A DNA stretch of 32,372 nucleotides from JALRAP01 sp046302815 (lineage in GTDB: Bacteria; Bacteroidota; Bacteroidia; AKYH767-A; OLB10). Below are positions 1-7,689 of the stretch, in pieces. The position numbers and the translations under genes are program-made. The notes beneath the pieces were generated by a model. It did not search any database. It saw nothing but the letters and a program-made list of their open reading frames with translations, and was not told the DNA's origin. The stretch is taken from the NCBI GenBank assembly GCA_046302815.1, contig JBKCHO010000124.1:1-32372 (forward strand). The letters are read 5' to 3'. Position 1 is the first letter of the stretch. Every line of letters begins with the position of its first letter.

Positions 1-90
1 AATGACTGCAAATGGGAAACATTTGATATCAGACACTGTCAGCAGCTGCTGACAGTGTCTGATATCAAATGTTTCCCATTTGCAGTCATT
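1..90. repeat. Perfect 90-bp palindrome at the window edge
   Basis: Bases 1-45 are the exact reverse complement of bases 46-90, with no spacer and no mismatch; the centre reads AGCAG|CTGCT. Read on the minus strand, bases 90-46 continue the CDF transporter protein normally (NGKHLISDTVSS). The mirrored arm then adds one residue and a stop. A perfect palindrome of this size is usually unstable in bacterial cells, and this one sits inside a conserved domain at the very end of the window. A fold-back or assembly artefact at a contig end is therefore the likeliest explanation. A true genomic hairpin cannot be excluded from sequence alone. Confidence 0.95.
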
Positions 91-533
91 AGCAATGAAC
101 CCGTTTTCCGCCCAGTGGAAACCAGATACCAACCCATGATATAGTTGATACCGCCAGATAAAGCCGACAACCAGGCGCCGGTCTCAGGTTCTTTGATTTT
201 TGGTGGAAGAAATGCCGAGTAAACGGAGTTGCCGATAATAGATATTCCAGCAATGAAAATCAATCCACCTTCGAAACCGGCAGATAGGAATTCAATTTTT
301 CCATGCCCATAAGGGTGGTTTTCGTCTTTTGGTTGTGATGCATAATAAATGCTGAACAGAGCAAATGCACCTGCAACAACATTCACAATAGATTCCAAAG
401 CATCGGTTAAAATAGCATTGGATCTGGTCAGGTACCAAGCAATAAATTTTATCGTCAACAATACGATGCTGATGGAAAGTACAATGGCCAGCAAGCGTAC
501 CTTCTCTTTGCCTTTTGTATCAAGATTTGTCAT
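39..533 (-). CDS. Cation diffusion facilitator (CDF) metal transporter, 3' end missing
   Basis: This is the N-terminal half of a CDF family inner-membrane transporter, which exports divalent metal ions such as zinc or iron in exchange for protons. Visible features are hydrophobic helices, the helix-2 metal-site region (LTDALESIVNVVAGAFAL), the cytoplasmic loop motif HPYGHGK, and the later NGKHLISD stretch. The family is usually about 290-320 residues; only about 160 are present because the palindrome at 1-90 introduces a false stop. I chose the ATG at 533. An in-frame ATG at 566 overlaps the upstream stop codon, but a good promoter (547-577) lies between the two, and 533 is preceded by AAGGA. 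The gene is the third of a doxX-usp-CDF set. The metal cannot be told from this fragment. Confidence 0.85.
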   Translation of the reverse strand: MTNLDTKGKEKVRLLAIVLSISIVLLTIKFIAWYLTRSNAILTDALESIVNVVAGAFALFSIYYASQPKDENHPYGHGKIEFLSAGFEGGLIFIAGISIIGNSVYSAFLPPKIKEPETGAWLSALSGGINYIMGWYLVSTGRKTGSLLMTANGKHLISDTVSSC

Positions 534-546
534 GCGATTCCTTACA

Positions 547-577
547 CAAAAGTAAGGATGTTCCATCAGACAGGCAA
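547..577 (-). promoter_or_regulatory. Bacteroidota-type promoter for the CDF gene
   Basis: On the minus strand there is a TTG (577-575), 20 bases, then TACTTTTG (554-547), which fits the Bacteroidota consensus TTG-N19-21-TAnnTTTG. Transcription would start near 544, about 11 bases before the ATG at 533. The element lies inside the last codons of the upstream stress-protein gene. TACTTTTG is embedded in the dyad TTAC-TTTTGT-GTAA, and a 15-base sequence covering it also occurs in the sigma-factor promoter at 28917-28931. Confidence 0.6.
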
Positions 578-1417
578 TGCAGTTTTTTGTGAATGTAATA
601 CCAACAAGGGTTTATCCGGATGGTAGGCTATTTTCTTTGAAATACTTCTGTGAAACAACATCTCAGGAAATCTCCGATGTTCCGTGACCGCAATAACCCA
701 ATCGGCATTCGAATCAGATAAGAACTCATGAATTCCTTTTTCTACATTGTTGGAACTGCAAATAAATCCGCTTTTGTTTTCGAAGTCGACGATGGTTTTT
801 ATCATTTTAGACATCCTATTGTCTATCTCTTCGGAGTCTGCATGAACGGAATGGTCGATGAATAAAAATTTCAGCTCAGCGTTGAATGTTCTAAGCAGAT
901 CAGAAACCTGTTTGTATTCTTTCAAATGGTCCTCTACCAAGTCGGTGGCAAACACAGCCCTTTTAATGGGTCTGAACCTGGCGCTTGGAGGTATTACCAA
1001 TACCATACATGGAGCTTTGTTGATTATTTCTGTAGCTGAGCTGCCTACAACAAAACGCTCAATTAAACTAGCATTGGTAGCTCCCGTGATTACCAAATCA
1101 GCACCCCAATGTTTGGCCAGCTGGCTTACAGTTTCTCCGGGTAATCCCCGCTTTACTTGATATTTACATGCAAGATTCGGGTAAATGTTTTCGACTAAAT
1201 CCATCATCCGTTTCATGTTATCTTCGGCTGCTTGTAGTGAACTTTTCTCTGAATCTTCAATCACTGATGGTGGCATATCAGCCGTATAAAAAACAGGGGG
1301 TTGGTATGCATGCGCTAACATCAATTGACCATCTGTCTTCAATGCAAGTTCTGCACCATATTTTAAAGCATTGATTGCGTTTTCCGAATAATCGGTGGCT
1401 ATGAGAATTTTTTTCAT
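566..1417 (-). CDS. Tandem universal stress protein (UspA family)
   Basis: The 283-residue protein has two UspA-like domains in tandem, starting MKKILIATDYSENAINALKYG and, near residue 152, IKRAVFATDLVEDHLKEY. UspA proteins are cytoplasmic, bind ATP or other nucleotides in some subfamilies, and help cells survive starvation and stress. In domain 1 the nucleotide loop reads GATNASLIERFVVGSS, where the second glycine of the usual G-2x-G-9x-G(S/T) pattern is Asn, so ATP binding is uncertain. Domain 2 is more degenerate. The start codon overlaps the doxX stop by 4 bases (ATGA), which implies translational coupling; the stop shares one base with an in-frame ATG of the CDF gene. A second tandem Usp gene lies at 24570-25394. 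Confidence 0.9.
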   Translation of the reverse strand: MKKILIATDYSENAINALKYGAELALKTDGQLMLAHAYQPPVFYTADMPPSVIEDSEKSSLQAAEDNMKRMMDLVENIYPNLACKYQVKRGLPGETVSQLAKHWGADLVITGATNASLIERFVVGSSATEIINKAPCMVLVIPPSARFRPIKRAVFATDLVEDHLKEYKQVSDLLRTFNAELKFLFIDHSVHADSEEIDNRMSKMIKTIVDFENKSGFICSSNNVEKGIHEFLSDSNADWVIAVTEHRRFPEMLFHRSISKKIAYHPDKPLLVLHSQKTALPV

Positions 1418-1842
1418 GGCGATATGTATTGGTTGATGAAATAATCTAAGCTATAAATATCCATTGAAGAAGGAATCATCATCAGGAATATGATGGATGT
1501 CAATCTTACAAATACATGCGATTCATTCCATATGGGATTGAACCGACTAAATCCAATTGAAACAACCAATAGGTTAAAGCATAATGCTGCCATCGCAATT
1601 GGTTTTGCGAATCCCACAAAAAGTAAAAAACCTGAAATCATTTCTATCCACGAGCTGCTAATGGCTAAAGGTCTAAGTATCGATTCATTCATGGAACCAT
1701 TTGCCATGCCTGTATTTAGAGTTTGGACAAGTCGCTTAACACCAACTCTGAAAATTTTGTCATAACCCTGGAAGAAGAATAGAATGCCAACGAACAATCT
1801 AACCGTTAAAATGGCAATTGCTATTTGGTCTTCGTAGCTCAC
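1414..1842 (-). CDS. DoxX-like integral membrane protein
   Basis: The 142-residue protein has about four hydrophobic segments and an early RLFVGILFFFQGYDKIFR stretch typical of DoxX-like proteins, small four-helix inner-membrane proteins often linked to redox or stress functions but without a settled activity. The start is GTG at 1842; no ATG lies close enough to keep the first helix. It is the first gene of the doxX-usp-CDF set and overlaps usp by 4 bases. It is divergent from the secreted protein at 2016. I see no clear promoter consensus upstream; the closest stretch, TAAATTGG, misses the motif. The family call is fairly safe and the function is unknown. Confidence 0.75.
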   Translation of the reverse strand: MSYEDQIAIAILTVRLFVGILFFFQGYDKIFRVGVKRLVQTLNTGMANGSMNESILRPLAISSSWIEMISGFLLFVGFAKPIAMAALCFNLLVVSIGFSRFNPIWNESHVFVRLTSIIFLMMIPSSMDIYSLDYFINQYISP

Positions 1843-1962
1843 CTGTATGGTTAATTGGTATCTTTTTGTGCCAATTTAGCTAACGATCTTAGGGTGGATT
1901 ATGATTTCAATCATATCACGCCTTATTACTTAATGTATTCATAATCAATTTATAATAAACGA

Positions 1963-1992
1963 TTGCTTACCCTTTGCAATTATGTAACTTTG
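1963..1992 (+). promoter_or_regulatory. Bacteroidota-type promoter for the gene at 2016
   Basis: TTG (1963-1965), 19 bases, then TAACTTTG (1985-1992) is a full match to the Bacteroidota consensus TTG-N19-TAnnTTTG. The predicted start of transcription is near 1995, which supports the ATG at 2016 (leader about 20 bases) over the ATG at 2001 (about 6 bases). It also rules out the TTG at 1974 as a start codon. Confidence 0.7.
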
Positions 1993-2015
1993 CCTTGAAT
2001 ATGAGTATCCTGAAT

Positions 2016-2786
2016 ATGAAATATTATTACCGGTTATTGCCATTATTGCTTTTCGGCTTATCACATAATTTCAGTTTCTCTCAGGAGAGAGTAGTTACAG
2101 CGGGTTTTCAATTCAAGCCCATATTTTCAAGTAAATTTTTTAACACAGGTCCGCAAGAGCTCAGTTGGACCGCAGCATATTATGATACGGTTCCACAGCT
2201 TATCTACAAGGATTCCGCTTTTTTCAAAATAGTACCTCAGTCGGGTTATTGCGTTGGAATGGTTATCCGAAAAGGTCTAACCGAGACTTGGTCGTTGGAG
2301 ACTGGTATCAATTTCGTACGAAGAAACTATGAGTTGCAGCTTAATGATTCAGTTGTTTCTGAAAATATCTTATTCAAGTTGGTAAGTTACCAAATTCCTC
2401 TTCAAGGTCTTGTGTTCATCCAACTTTCGGATTACATTTTTATGGATGTTTCCATGGGTATGGCTGTTGATTTTTATCCGTCCGATATCGCTACTTTCGG
2501 CGAAAGGTTTTTTCATTCAAGTACCAGAGTTTCGTGGATGTCCTCCTCTGTATTGGCTAACATTGGCTGGGAATACAGAACAGAAAAGAACGGCTACTTT
2601 TACCTCGGAGCCTCCTACAATAGGCCATTTAACTCGATTATGAGATCGTTTTTTAAAAGACCCAATAATGACTATGGTCCGGAAGAGTACATCGATTTGA
2701 GAGGAAATTATCTAACCTTGGATCTTCGCTACTTTTTCCATTCGGATCCCGAAAGGAGAAAAAAGAAAATGAAGAAAAAGGTCTGA
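2016..2786 (+). CDS. Exported beta-barrel-like outer-membrane protein, function unknown
   Basis: The protein is about 256 residues. It starts with a signal peptide (MKYYYRLLPLLLFGLSHNFS, likely cleaved near FSFSQ) and continues with alternating hydrophobic/polar stretches such as YCVGMVIRKGLTETWSLETG and GWEYRTEKNGYFYLGASY. This is the look of small outer-membrane barrels, of the PorT or outer-membrane beta-barrel-domain kind, that are common in Bacteroidota. The last strand ends in LDLRYFF, the usual aromatic end of a barrel. It is then followed by a strongly basic tail (PERRKKKMKKKV), which is unusual because barrels normally end at the aromatic residue. I do not recognise a specific family. 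It is transcribed from its own promoter. Confidence 0.6.
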   Translation: MKYYYRLLPLLLFGLSHNFSFSQERVVTAGFQFKPIFSSKFFNTGPQELSWTAAYYDTVPQLIYKDSAFFKIVPQSGYCVGMVIRKGLTETWSLETGINFVRRNYELQLNDSVVSENILFKLVSYQIPLQGLVFIQLSDYIFMDVSMGMAVDFYPSDIATFGERFFHSSTRVSWMSSSVLANIGWEYRTEKNGYFYLGASYNRPFNSIMRSFFKRPNNDYGPEEYIDLRGNYLTLDLRYFFHSDPERRKKKMKKKV

Positions 2787-2862
2787 TTCGAGACGGCTAG
2801 TGCGTGTTACAATCCATTTTGCTGATAATCATTTACCTATATATTAACATTAACTTAACATT

Positions 2863-2888
2863 TTGGCTTTCCCGCAAATGTACATTTG
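2863..2888 (+). promoter_or_regulatory. Putative promoter of the two-component operon
   Basis: TACATTTG (2881-2888) matches the -7 element TAnnTTTG. The only TTG nearby is at 2863-2865, spaced 15 bases, shorter than the usual 19-21, so the upstream element is doubtful. Transcription would begin near 2891, just before the ATG codons at 2898 and 2907. Confidence 0.45.
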
Positions 2889-2906
2889 CATCTTAAAATG
2901 CAACTC

Positions 2907-3587
2907 ATGAATACGGAATCGTTCAAAATCCTTCTAGTAGATGATGAACCGGATATCCTGGAATTTATGGAGTATAACCTTCGAAAGGAAGGCTATCAGG
3001 TTTTTACCGCCAAAAACGGTATGGAAGCAGTTGAAAAAGCCAAAGAACTACGGCCTCACTTAATTATCCTAGATATAATGATGCCTGAAATGGATGGTAT
3101 AGAGGCCTGCAGCACCATCCGTTCAATTCCTGAGTTAAACAATACGCTCATAGCCTTTTTGACGGCTCGAAACGAGGATTATTCACAAATTGCCGGTTTT
3201 GATGTGGGTGGTGATGATTTCATAAGTAAACCAATCAAGCCTCGGGTGCTAGTTAGCAGGATAAAGGGGCTTTTGCGTAGGGTTGGAGGCAATGCACCAG
3301 ACGATTCGGTTCGAATTGGTGATTTGGTTATTGATCGTGAAAAATATACAGTAACTTACAAAGACCAAGAGCTAGCACTTCCAAGAAAAGAATTTGAGCT
3401 TTTGTCACTTTTGATATCCAAACCTGGAAAGGTTTTTACCAGGGATGAAATCATGGATAAGGTTTGGGGTGATGATATCATAGTTGGTGATCGCACCATT
3501 GATGTACATATCCGCAAGATCCGAGAAAAACTAGGCGATGACTCCATCAAAACCATCAAAGGAGTAGGATACAAATACGATCAGTAA
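2907..3587 (+). CDS. PhoB/OmpR-family response regulator
   Basis: The 226-residue DNA-binding response regulator has an N-terminal receiver domain (FKILLVDDEPDILEF; phospho-acceptor Asp56 in LIILDIMMPEMDG; the switch Thr in FLTAR; Lys in ISKPIKP). It also has a C-terminal winged helix of the OmpR/PhoB type (LPRKEFELLSLL, then GDRTIDVHIRKIREKLGDD and IKTIKGVGYKYD). The ATG at 2907 gives the usual short N-terminus; an ATG at 2898 adds three residues. The kinase gene follows after 24 bases, and the block continues into sixA, ppk and ppx. Control of phosphate metabolism is therefore a reasonable inference, but no pst, phoU or phosphatase genes are present to prove it. Confidence 0.92.
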   Translation: MNTESFKILLVDDEPDILEFMEYNLRKEGYQVFTAKNGMEAVEKAKELRPHLIILDIMMPEMDGIEACSTIRSIPELNNTLIAFLTARNEDYSQIAGFDVGGDDFISKPIKPRVLVSRIKGLLRRVGGNAPDDSVRIGDLVIDREKYTVTYKDQELALPRKEFELLSLLISKPGKVFTRDEIMDKVWGDDIIVGDRTIDVHIRKIREKLGDDSIKTIKGVGYKYDQ

Positions 3588-3611
3588 GTCTTTCTTTTTT
3601 TCTTATTTTTG

Positions 3612-4679
3612 ATGAAGAAGGATTTTGACAACCAGGCATTGAGTTTATTCAGACCCCGTAAGCTTAGTATTTTCACAGGGCTTTTTTTGGCTTTTGTGGC
3701 GGTAGCCGCCTTTTTGCTCGTGTCCAAAGGTGCCCCAAATCCCATTCTTGCCATCTTCTTTTTTTTGATCATTTGGCTGTGCTCTTTTTTAATCATCAAT
3801 TTTTCTCTTGATAGATACTTTTATCAAAACATTAGGTCTATCTATCATAATATCGTTCAACTTCGAAGCGGTTCATCGGCATTTATACCTAGAAAGCTAA
3901 AGGACCATGAAATCATCCCGGAAATAGAAAGAATCCTGATAGAATGGGAAAAAGAAAAGCGGGAAGAAATAGGTAGGCTCAAGGAAGTTGAGGTATTCAG
4001 GAAAGAATTCCTGGGAAATGTTTCCCATGAGCTAAAGACTCCAATTTTCACTATTCAAGGGTACATACATACCTTGTTGGATGGCGGAATTGATGATATG
4101 GATGTAAACATCCTTTATTTGCAAAGAGCCTCTAAGGGAATCGACCGTTTAATCTCTATAGTGGATGATTTGGAAGTGATTTCAAGGCTAGAGGGAGGTG
4201 ATCAAATGTTGGAATCACGAACTTTCGAAATAGTCGAATTGGCTACCGAAGTCATCGAATCACTAGAATTGATGGCCAAAGAGAAATACATAAGATTATT
4301 GGTTCGAGATCCGGAAAAGAGTAGGCAGTATGTTTTGGGCGACAAAGACCTTAGTCGTCAAGTTTTGGTCAATTTGTTAGTGAATTCGGTTAAGTATGGC
4401 AAAGAACACGGCATCACTTGGGTGGAGTTGAATGACCAAGGAGACTTTGTAACTGTATCTGTTTCCGATGACGGCATAGGAATAGAAAAGCACCATCTAC
4501 CCAGATTGTTCGAGAGATTTTATCGTGTGGATAAAAGCAGATCGAGGGACCAGGGCGGAACAGGTCTTGGATTGGCTATAGTAAAGCATATCATCGAAGC
4601 CCATGGTGAAAAGATAACCGTTGACAGTATGGTTGGAAAAGGAACCGTATTCACTTTCACATTGAAAAAGAGTAAATGA
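3612..4679 (+). CDS. PhoR-like sensor histidine kinase
   Basis: The 355-residue membrane kinase has two hydrophobic helices at about residues 20-38 and 44-63 joined by a very short periplasmic link. A HAMP-like or coiled linker follows, then the H-box with His139 (FLGNVSHELKTPIFTIQGY), the N-box (VLVNLLVNSVKYG), G1 (VSDDGIGI), F-box (LFERFYRVDKSRS) and G2 (GGTGLGLAIVKHIIEAHG). The signature is PhoR/WalK-like. There is no obvious PAS or large periplasmic domain, so the signal is probably sensed within the membrane or through a partner. The ATG at 3612 was chosen; the TTG three bases earlier belongs to a T-rich leader. Its stop overlaps the sixA start by 4 bases (ATGA). Confidence 0.93.
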   Translation: MKKDFDNQALSLFRPRKLSIFTGLFLAFVAVAAFLLVSKGAPNPILAIFFFLIIWLCSFLIINFSLDRYFYQNIRSIYHNIVQLRSGSSAFIPRKLKDHEIIPEIERILIEWEKEKREEIGRLKEVEVFRKEFLGNVSHELKTPIFTIQGYIHTLLDGGIDDMDVNILYLQRASKGIDRLISIVDDLEVISRLEGGDQMLESRTFEIVELATEVIESLELMAKEKYIRLLVRDPEKSRQYVLGDKDLSRQVLVNLLVNSVKYGKEHGITWVELNDQGDFVTVSVSDDGIGIEKHHLPRLFERFYRVDKSRSRDQGGTGLGLAIVKHIIEAHGEKITVDSMVGKGTVFTFTLKKSK

Positions 4680-5170
4680 ATTTCGTGAACAAAAAGCATA
4701 TTTATTTTTTAAGACATGCCAAAGCAGAAAAAGGTTGGCCAGGATTAGCCGATATTGATAGGCCACTACACCCATTAGGAATAGAGGAAGCTCACAAAGT
4801 AGCTAAGATTTATGCATCTTCAACGCCAATACCAGACCTTGTCATTTGCAGTCCATCAGTCAGAACTTATTCCACTGCAATGATATTTTGCAGATGTGTT
4901 GGTTTTAATTTATCTGATATTCAATTGGACGAGAGGATCTACAATGCATCTTTGATGGATTTGTGGGAGGTAATTTCCGAAATCAATGAAAAGTATTCCT
5001 CAGTTTTGATTGTTGGGCATAATCCATCAATGACGGAAATTTCATGTGCTTTTAATAATGGCATTCAACACCTGAAAACAGGCTCATTGTATGGTTTTTC
5101 CAATCAAAACCAATTTTGGACTGAACTTGATGGCTCCGAATCGGTAATGATTCGATCTATTGAGCCATGA
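4676..5170 (+). CDS. sixA: SixA-like phosphohistidine phosphatase
   Basis: The 164-residue protein belongs to the histidine phosphatase superfamily. The catalytic RHA motif is in IYFLRHAKAEKG, followed by DIDRPLHPLGIEEA, VICSPSVRT, and the second catalytic His in VLIVGHNPSMTE. Length and motif order fit SixA, which removes phosphate from histidine phosphotransfer domains (ArcB, or PTS NPr, in Escherichia coli). It overlaps the kinase gene by 4 bases and so is probably made with it. An attractive but unproven idea is that it resets a phosphohistidine in this circuit. Confidence 0.88.
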   Translation: MNFVNKKHIYFLRHAKAEKGWPGLADIDRPLHPLGIEEAHKVAKIYASSTPIPDLVICSPSVRTYSTAMIFCRCVGFNLSDIQLDERIYNASLMDLWEVISEINEKYSSVLIVGHNPSMTEISCAFNNGIQHLKTGSLYGFSNQNQFWTELDGSESVMIRSIEP

Positions 5171-5191
5171 TTTTTTATGTTATCCCCATAT

Positions 5192-5199
5192 TAAATTTG
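5192..5199 (+). promoter_or_regulatory. Possible -7 element upstream of the small basic gene
   Basis: TAAATTTG at 5192-5199 fits TAnnTTTG. No TTG lies at the correct distance (the nearest is 29 bases upstream), so this is weak. If used, it would give the small basic protein and ppk a transcript separate from the two-component genes, with a leader of about 58 bases. Confidence 0.25.
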
Positions 5200-5260
5200 G
5201 TATTTACTGTGCGATACATGCACACTTTTTCTAAAATTTACCCTATAATAGATAAAATAC

Positions 5261-5578
5261 ATGGGTAAAAAGATTAGGAAAATAATTGAGGCCGAGTTGT
5301 CTTTCATGGTCCTGAATCATTTGAAAGCCATTAATTCTGATGCGGCTATTCAATCGGAAAAGGTTCTTTTGCAATCCATGAAGTCCACAGTGAGGAGGTT
5401 TTTCAAGGGATTAAACAAGACTGAACTTGAAAAACTTGAGAGTTCTTTTTCGGAAAAACCTGGTGTTACAAATTCAATATTGAAGCTTAAAGCATCGAAA
5501 GTTGACACCAAGTCAAAAAGAAAAGGTGCTGTTTTGAAAACCAAGAAAAAGGTTAGCACCACCAAGAAAAGGTCCTAA
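5261..5578 (+). CDS. Small basic protein with histone H1-like lysine-rich tail
   Basis: The 105-residue protein has no family I recognise. Residues 1-65 look like a compact helical domain (IRKIIEAELSFMVLNHL, VRRFFKGLNKTELEKLESSF). The last 32 residues are low-complexity and strongly basic: 14 are Lys or Arg and one is acidic, with Ser/Thr/Ala/Val between them (LKTKKKVSTTKKRS at the end). Such tails occur in bacterial H1-like proteins and in PhaM, which binds DNA and Ppk in Ralstonia. The stop codon is only 6 bases before the ppk1 start, so the two are very likely co-transcribed. A role at polyphosphate granules or in bridging them to DNA is inference only; a plain nucleoid protein is the alternative. 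Confidence 0.75.
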   Translation: MGKKIRKIIEAELSFMVLNHLKAINSDAAIQSEKVLLQSMKSTVRRFFKGLNKTELEKLESSFSEKPGVTNSILKLKASKVDTKSKRKGAVLKTKKKVSTTKKRS

Positions 5579-5584
5579 TCATTT

Positions 5585-7639
5585 ATGGGAAGAGGTATTT
5601 TGTTGCTCAATCGTGAGTTGAGTTGGCTTTCTTTTAATGGGCGCGTGTTGCAAGAAGCCGCCGATTCCACTGTGCCGCTTTTGGAGCGCATTCGTTTTTT
5701 AGGCATTTATTCGAATAACAGAGATGAGTTTTTCAGAGTAAGGGTTGCGACTGTGAAAAGATTGCTTAGGTTTTCAAAGAAACTAGATGTTTTGCAAGGG
5801 GAGCAACCGGCTCCACTCATGGAAAAGATCCAAAGGGAGATTATACGCCAACAACATATTTTTGATTCTATTTACAATACATTATTAAAAGATCTTTCCA
5901 ATAATCATATTAGGATATTGGATGAATCTCAAATCACCAATTTGCAAGGTAACTTTGTCAAAGAATATTTTGAATCCAAAGTCCGGCCATTGTTGTTTCC
6001 AGTCTTTTTAGACAATGCTCCACATTTCCCTTATTTGACAGATAAGTCAATTTACTTAACTATTAAACTGACCGATAGTACTAGAAAAAAGAAAACCCAA
6101 TACGCTTTGATTGAAATTCCAAGAAAAGGTATTTCGAGATTCTTGCTTTTACCCTCAAAGAAAGCCACTTGGGATGTAATGCTTTTGGACGATGTGATAA
6201 GATATTGCTTGAAGGATTTATTTTATGTTTTCGGATATGATAAAGTTCAATCGCATGTTATCAAAATAACCAGAGATGCCGAGCTTGATATCGACAATGA
6301 TCTATCCAGAAGTTATGTTGAGAAAATATTTAGATCTATTAAAAATCGGAAGAAGGGTGCGCCGGTTAGGCTAGCCTATGACAAGGCCATTCCTAGAGAT
6401 ATGCTTAATTATCTTGTTTCCAAAATGAAATTCAGGAAAACAGATAATCTCATTCCAGGTGGTCGTACACATAACTTTAAAGACTTTATTTCATTTCCCA
6501 ATGTTGGTCCAGTTGGTTTCAGATACAAAAGGACTCCACCAGTTGCCATAAAAGGCTTCAACGCTTCTTTATCTGCTTTCAACCCAATTTCCAAATCCGA
6601 TCAACTCCTTTTTTTTCCATATAACAGCTACAATCATGTTTTGGATATTTTGCGTGAAGCATCAATTGATCCCAAGGTGGTTTCCATCCATATTACACTC
6701 TACAGGGTGGCTCAAAACTCAATTGTGGCCAACGCATTGGTCAATGCTTTGAAAAATGGGAAATCTGTTACTGCAGTCGTTGAACTACAAGCACGGTTTG
6801 ATGAGGAGTCCAATATTTATTGGGCGGAAAGGCTTCAAGATGAAGGAGCTCATGTTATTTTCGGTGTTCCTGGATTGAAGGTGCATTCCAAGTTGTTTTT
6901 GATTACACGGAAAGAATCAGGAAAACTAACCAAGTATGCTCATATAGGTACAGGTAACTTCAATGAAGCTACTGCAAATGTTTATAGCGATATCTCGTTT
7001 TTAACCAAGGATGAAAGGATAACGGATGAGGTGGAAAAACTATTCGGATTTTATAAAAACAACTATAAGACCGGGCATTATAAGCATTTAGTTGTGGCCC
7101 CATGGGATATGAGAAAGAAATTCATCAACTTGATAAATAAGGAGATTCAAAATGCTAAAAATGGACTTGATGCATATATTATTTTAAAGTTGAATTCAAT
7201 TGTTGATGAGGAAGTAATTTCCAAATTATATGTTGCATCTAGTTCAGGTGTGAAAATCAGGATGATTGTACGAGGGATTTGTTCCATTGCCGCTGGAATA
7301 AAGGGTTTAAGTGAGAATATTGAAATAACCAGCATTGTGGATAAATATCTTGAGCATTCAAGGATCTTTATATTTGCAAATGGTGGTGAAGAAAAATATT
7401 TTATTTCATCAGCCGATTTCATGAGTAGGAATTTTGATAATCGATCTGAGGTTGCTGTTCCAATTTATGATGAAAGATTGAAAAGGTTGTTGCGAGTATT
7501 TATAAATCTTCAAATTGAAGATAATACCAAGGCTCGTATATTGGATATCAATCAACATAATAAATATGTCAGCAAAGGAAAAGCGGCAATTGTTAGATCT
7601 CAAGATGATTTTTATAAGGAATTAAGAAGATTTTCATGA
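5585..7639 (+). CDS. ppk1: Polyphosphate kinase 1
   Basis: The 684-residue enzyme makes polyphosphate from the terminal phosphate of ATP, reversibly. The N-terminus (LLNRELSWLSFNGRVLQEA, then NNRDEFFRVRVA) is the classic PPK1 opening. The phospholipase-D-like catalytic half carries His434 in GLKVHSKLFLITR and His453 in HIGTGNFNEATANVYSD. These correspond closely in position to the autophosphorylated His435 and to His454 of the E. coli enzyme. His591 in YLEHSRIFIF corresponds to His592. Length is normal. It sits between the small basic gene (6-base gap) and ppx (50-base gap), forming a synthesis/breakdown pair. Confidence 0.97.
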   Translation: MGRGILLLNRELSWLSFNGRVLQEAADSTVPLLERIRFLGIYSNNRDEFFRVRVATVKRLLRFSKKLDVLQGEQPAPLMEKIQREIIRQQHIFDSIYNTLLKDLSNNHIRILDESQITNLQGNFVKEYFESKVRPLLFPVFLDNAPHFPYLTDKSIYLTIKLTDSTRKKKTQYALIEIPRKGISRFLLLPSKKATWDVMLLDDVIRYCLKDLFYVFGYDKVQSHVIKITRDAELDIDNDLSRSYVEKIFRSIKNRKKGAPVRLAYDKAIPRDMLNYLVSKMKFRKTDNLIPGGRTHNFKDFISFPNVGPVGFRYKRTPPVAIKGFNASLSAFNPISKSDQLLFFPYNSYNHVLDILREASIDPKVVSIHITLYRVAQNSIVANALVNALKNGKSVTAVVELQARFDEESNIYWAERLQDEGAHVIFGVPGLKVHSKLFLITRKESGKLTKYAHIGTGNFNEATANVYSDISFLTKDERITDEVEKLFGFYKNNYKTGHYKHLVVAPWDMRKKFINLINKEIQNAKNGLDAYIILKLNSIVDEEVISKLYVASSSGVKIRMIVRGICSIAAGIKGLSENIEITSIVDKYLEHSRIFIFANGGEEKYFISSADFMSRNFDNRSEVAVPIYDERLKRLLRVFINLQIEDNTKARILDINQHNKYVSKGKAAIVRSQDDFYKELRRFS

Positions 7640-7689
7640 TTCCAAAAGAATTTGTTTTTTTGTGGTATTGATGCTTGAATATTTTGTAA

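Noticed and set aside
1..90. Hairpin telomere of a linear replicon
   Set aside because: The palindrome interrupts a conserved gene in the middle of its domain, and no other sign of a linear end is present; a fold-back artefact is simpler.
3604..3611. TATTTTTG before the kinase gene as a separate promoter
   Set aside because: It abuts the ATG at 3612, lies in a T-rich run and has no TTG upstream at the right spacing; the kinase is simply co-transcribed with the regulator.
5161..5260. Riboswitch or small RNA before the small basic gene
   Set aside because: The 90-base gap is AT-rich with no clear paired structure or known motif.
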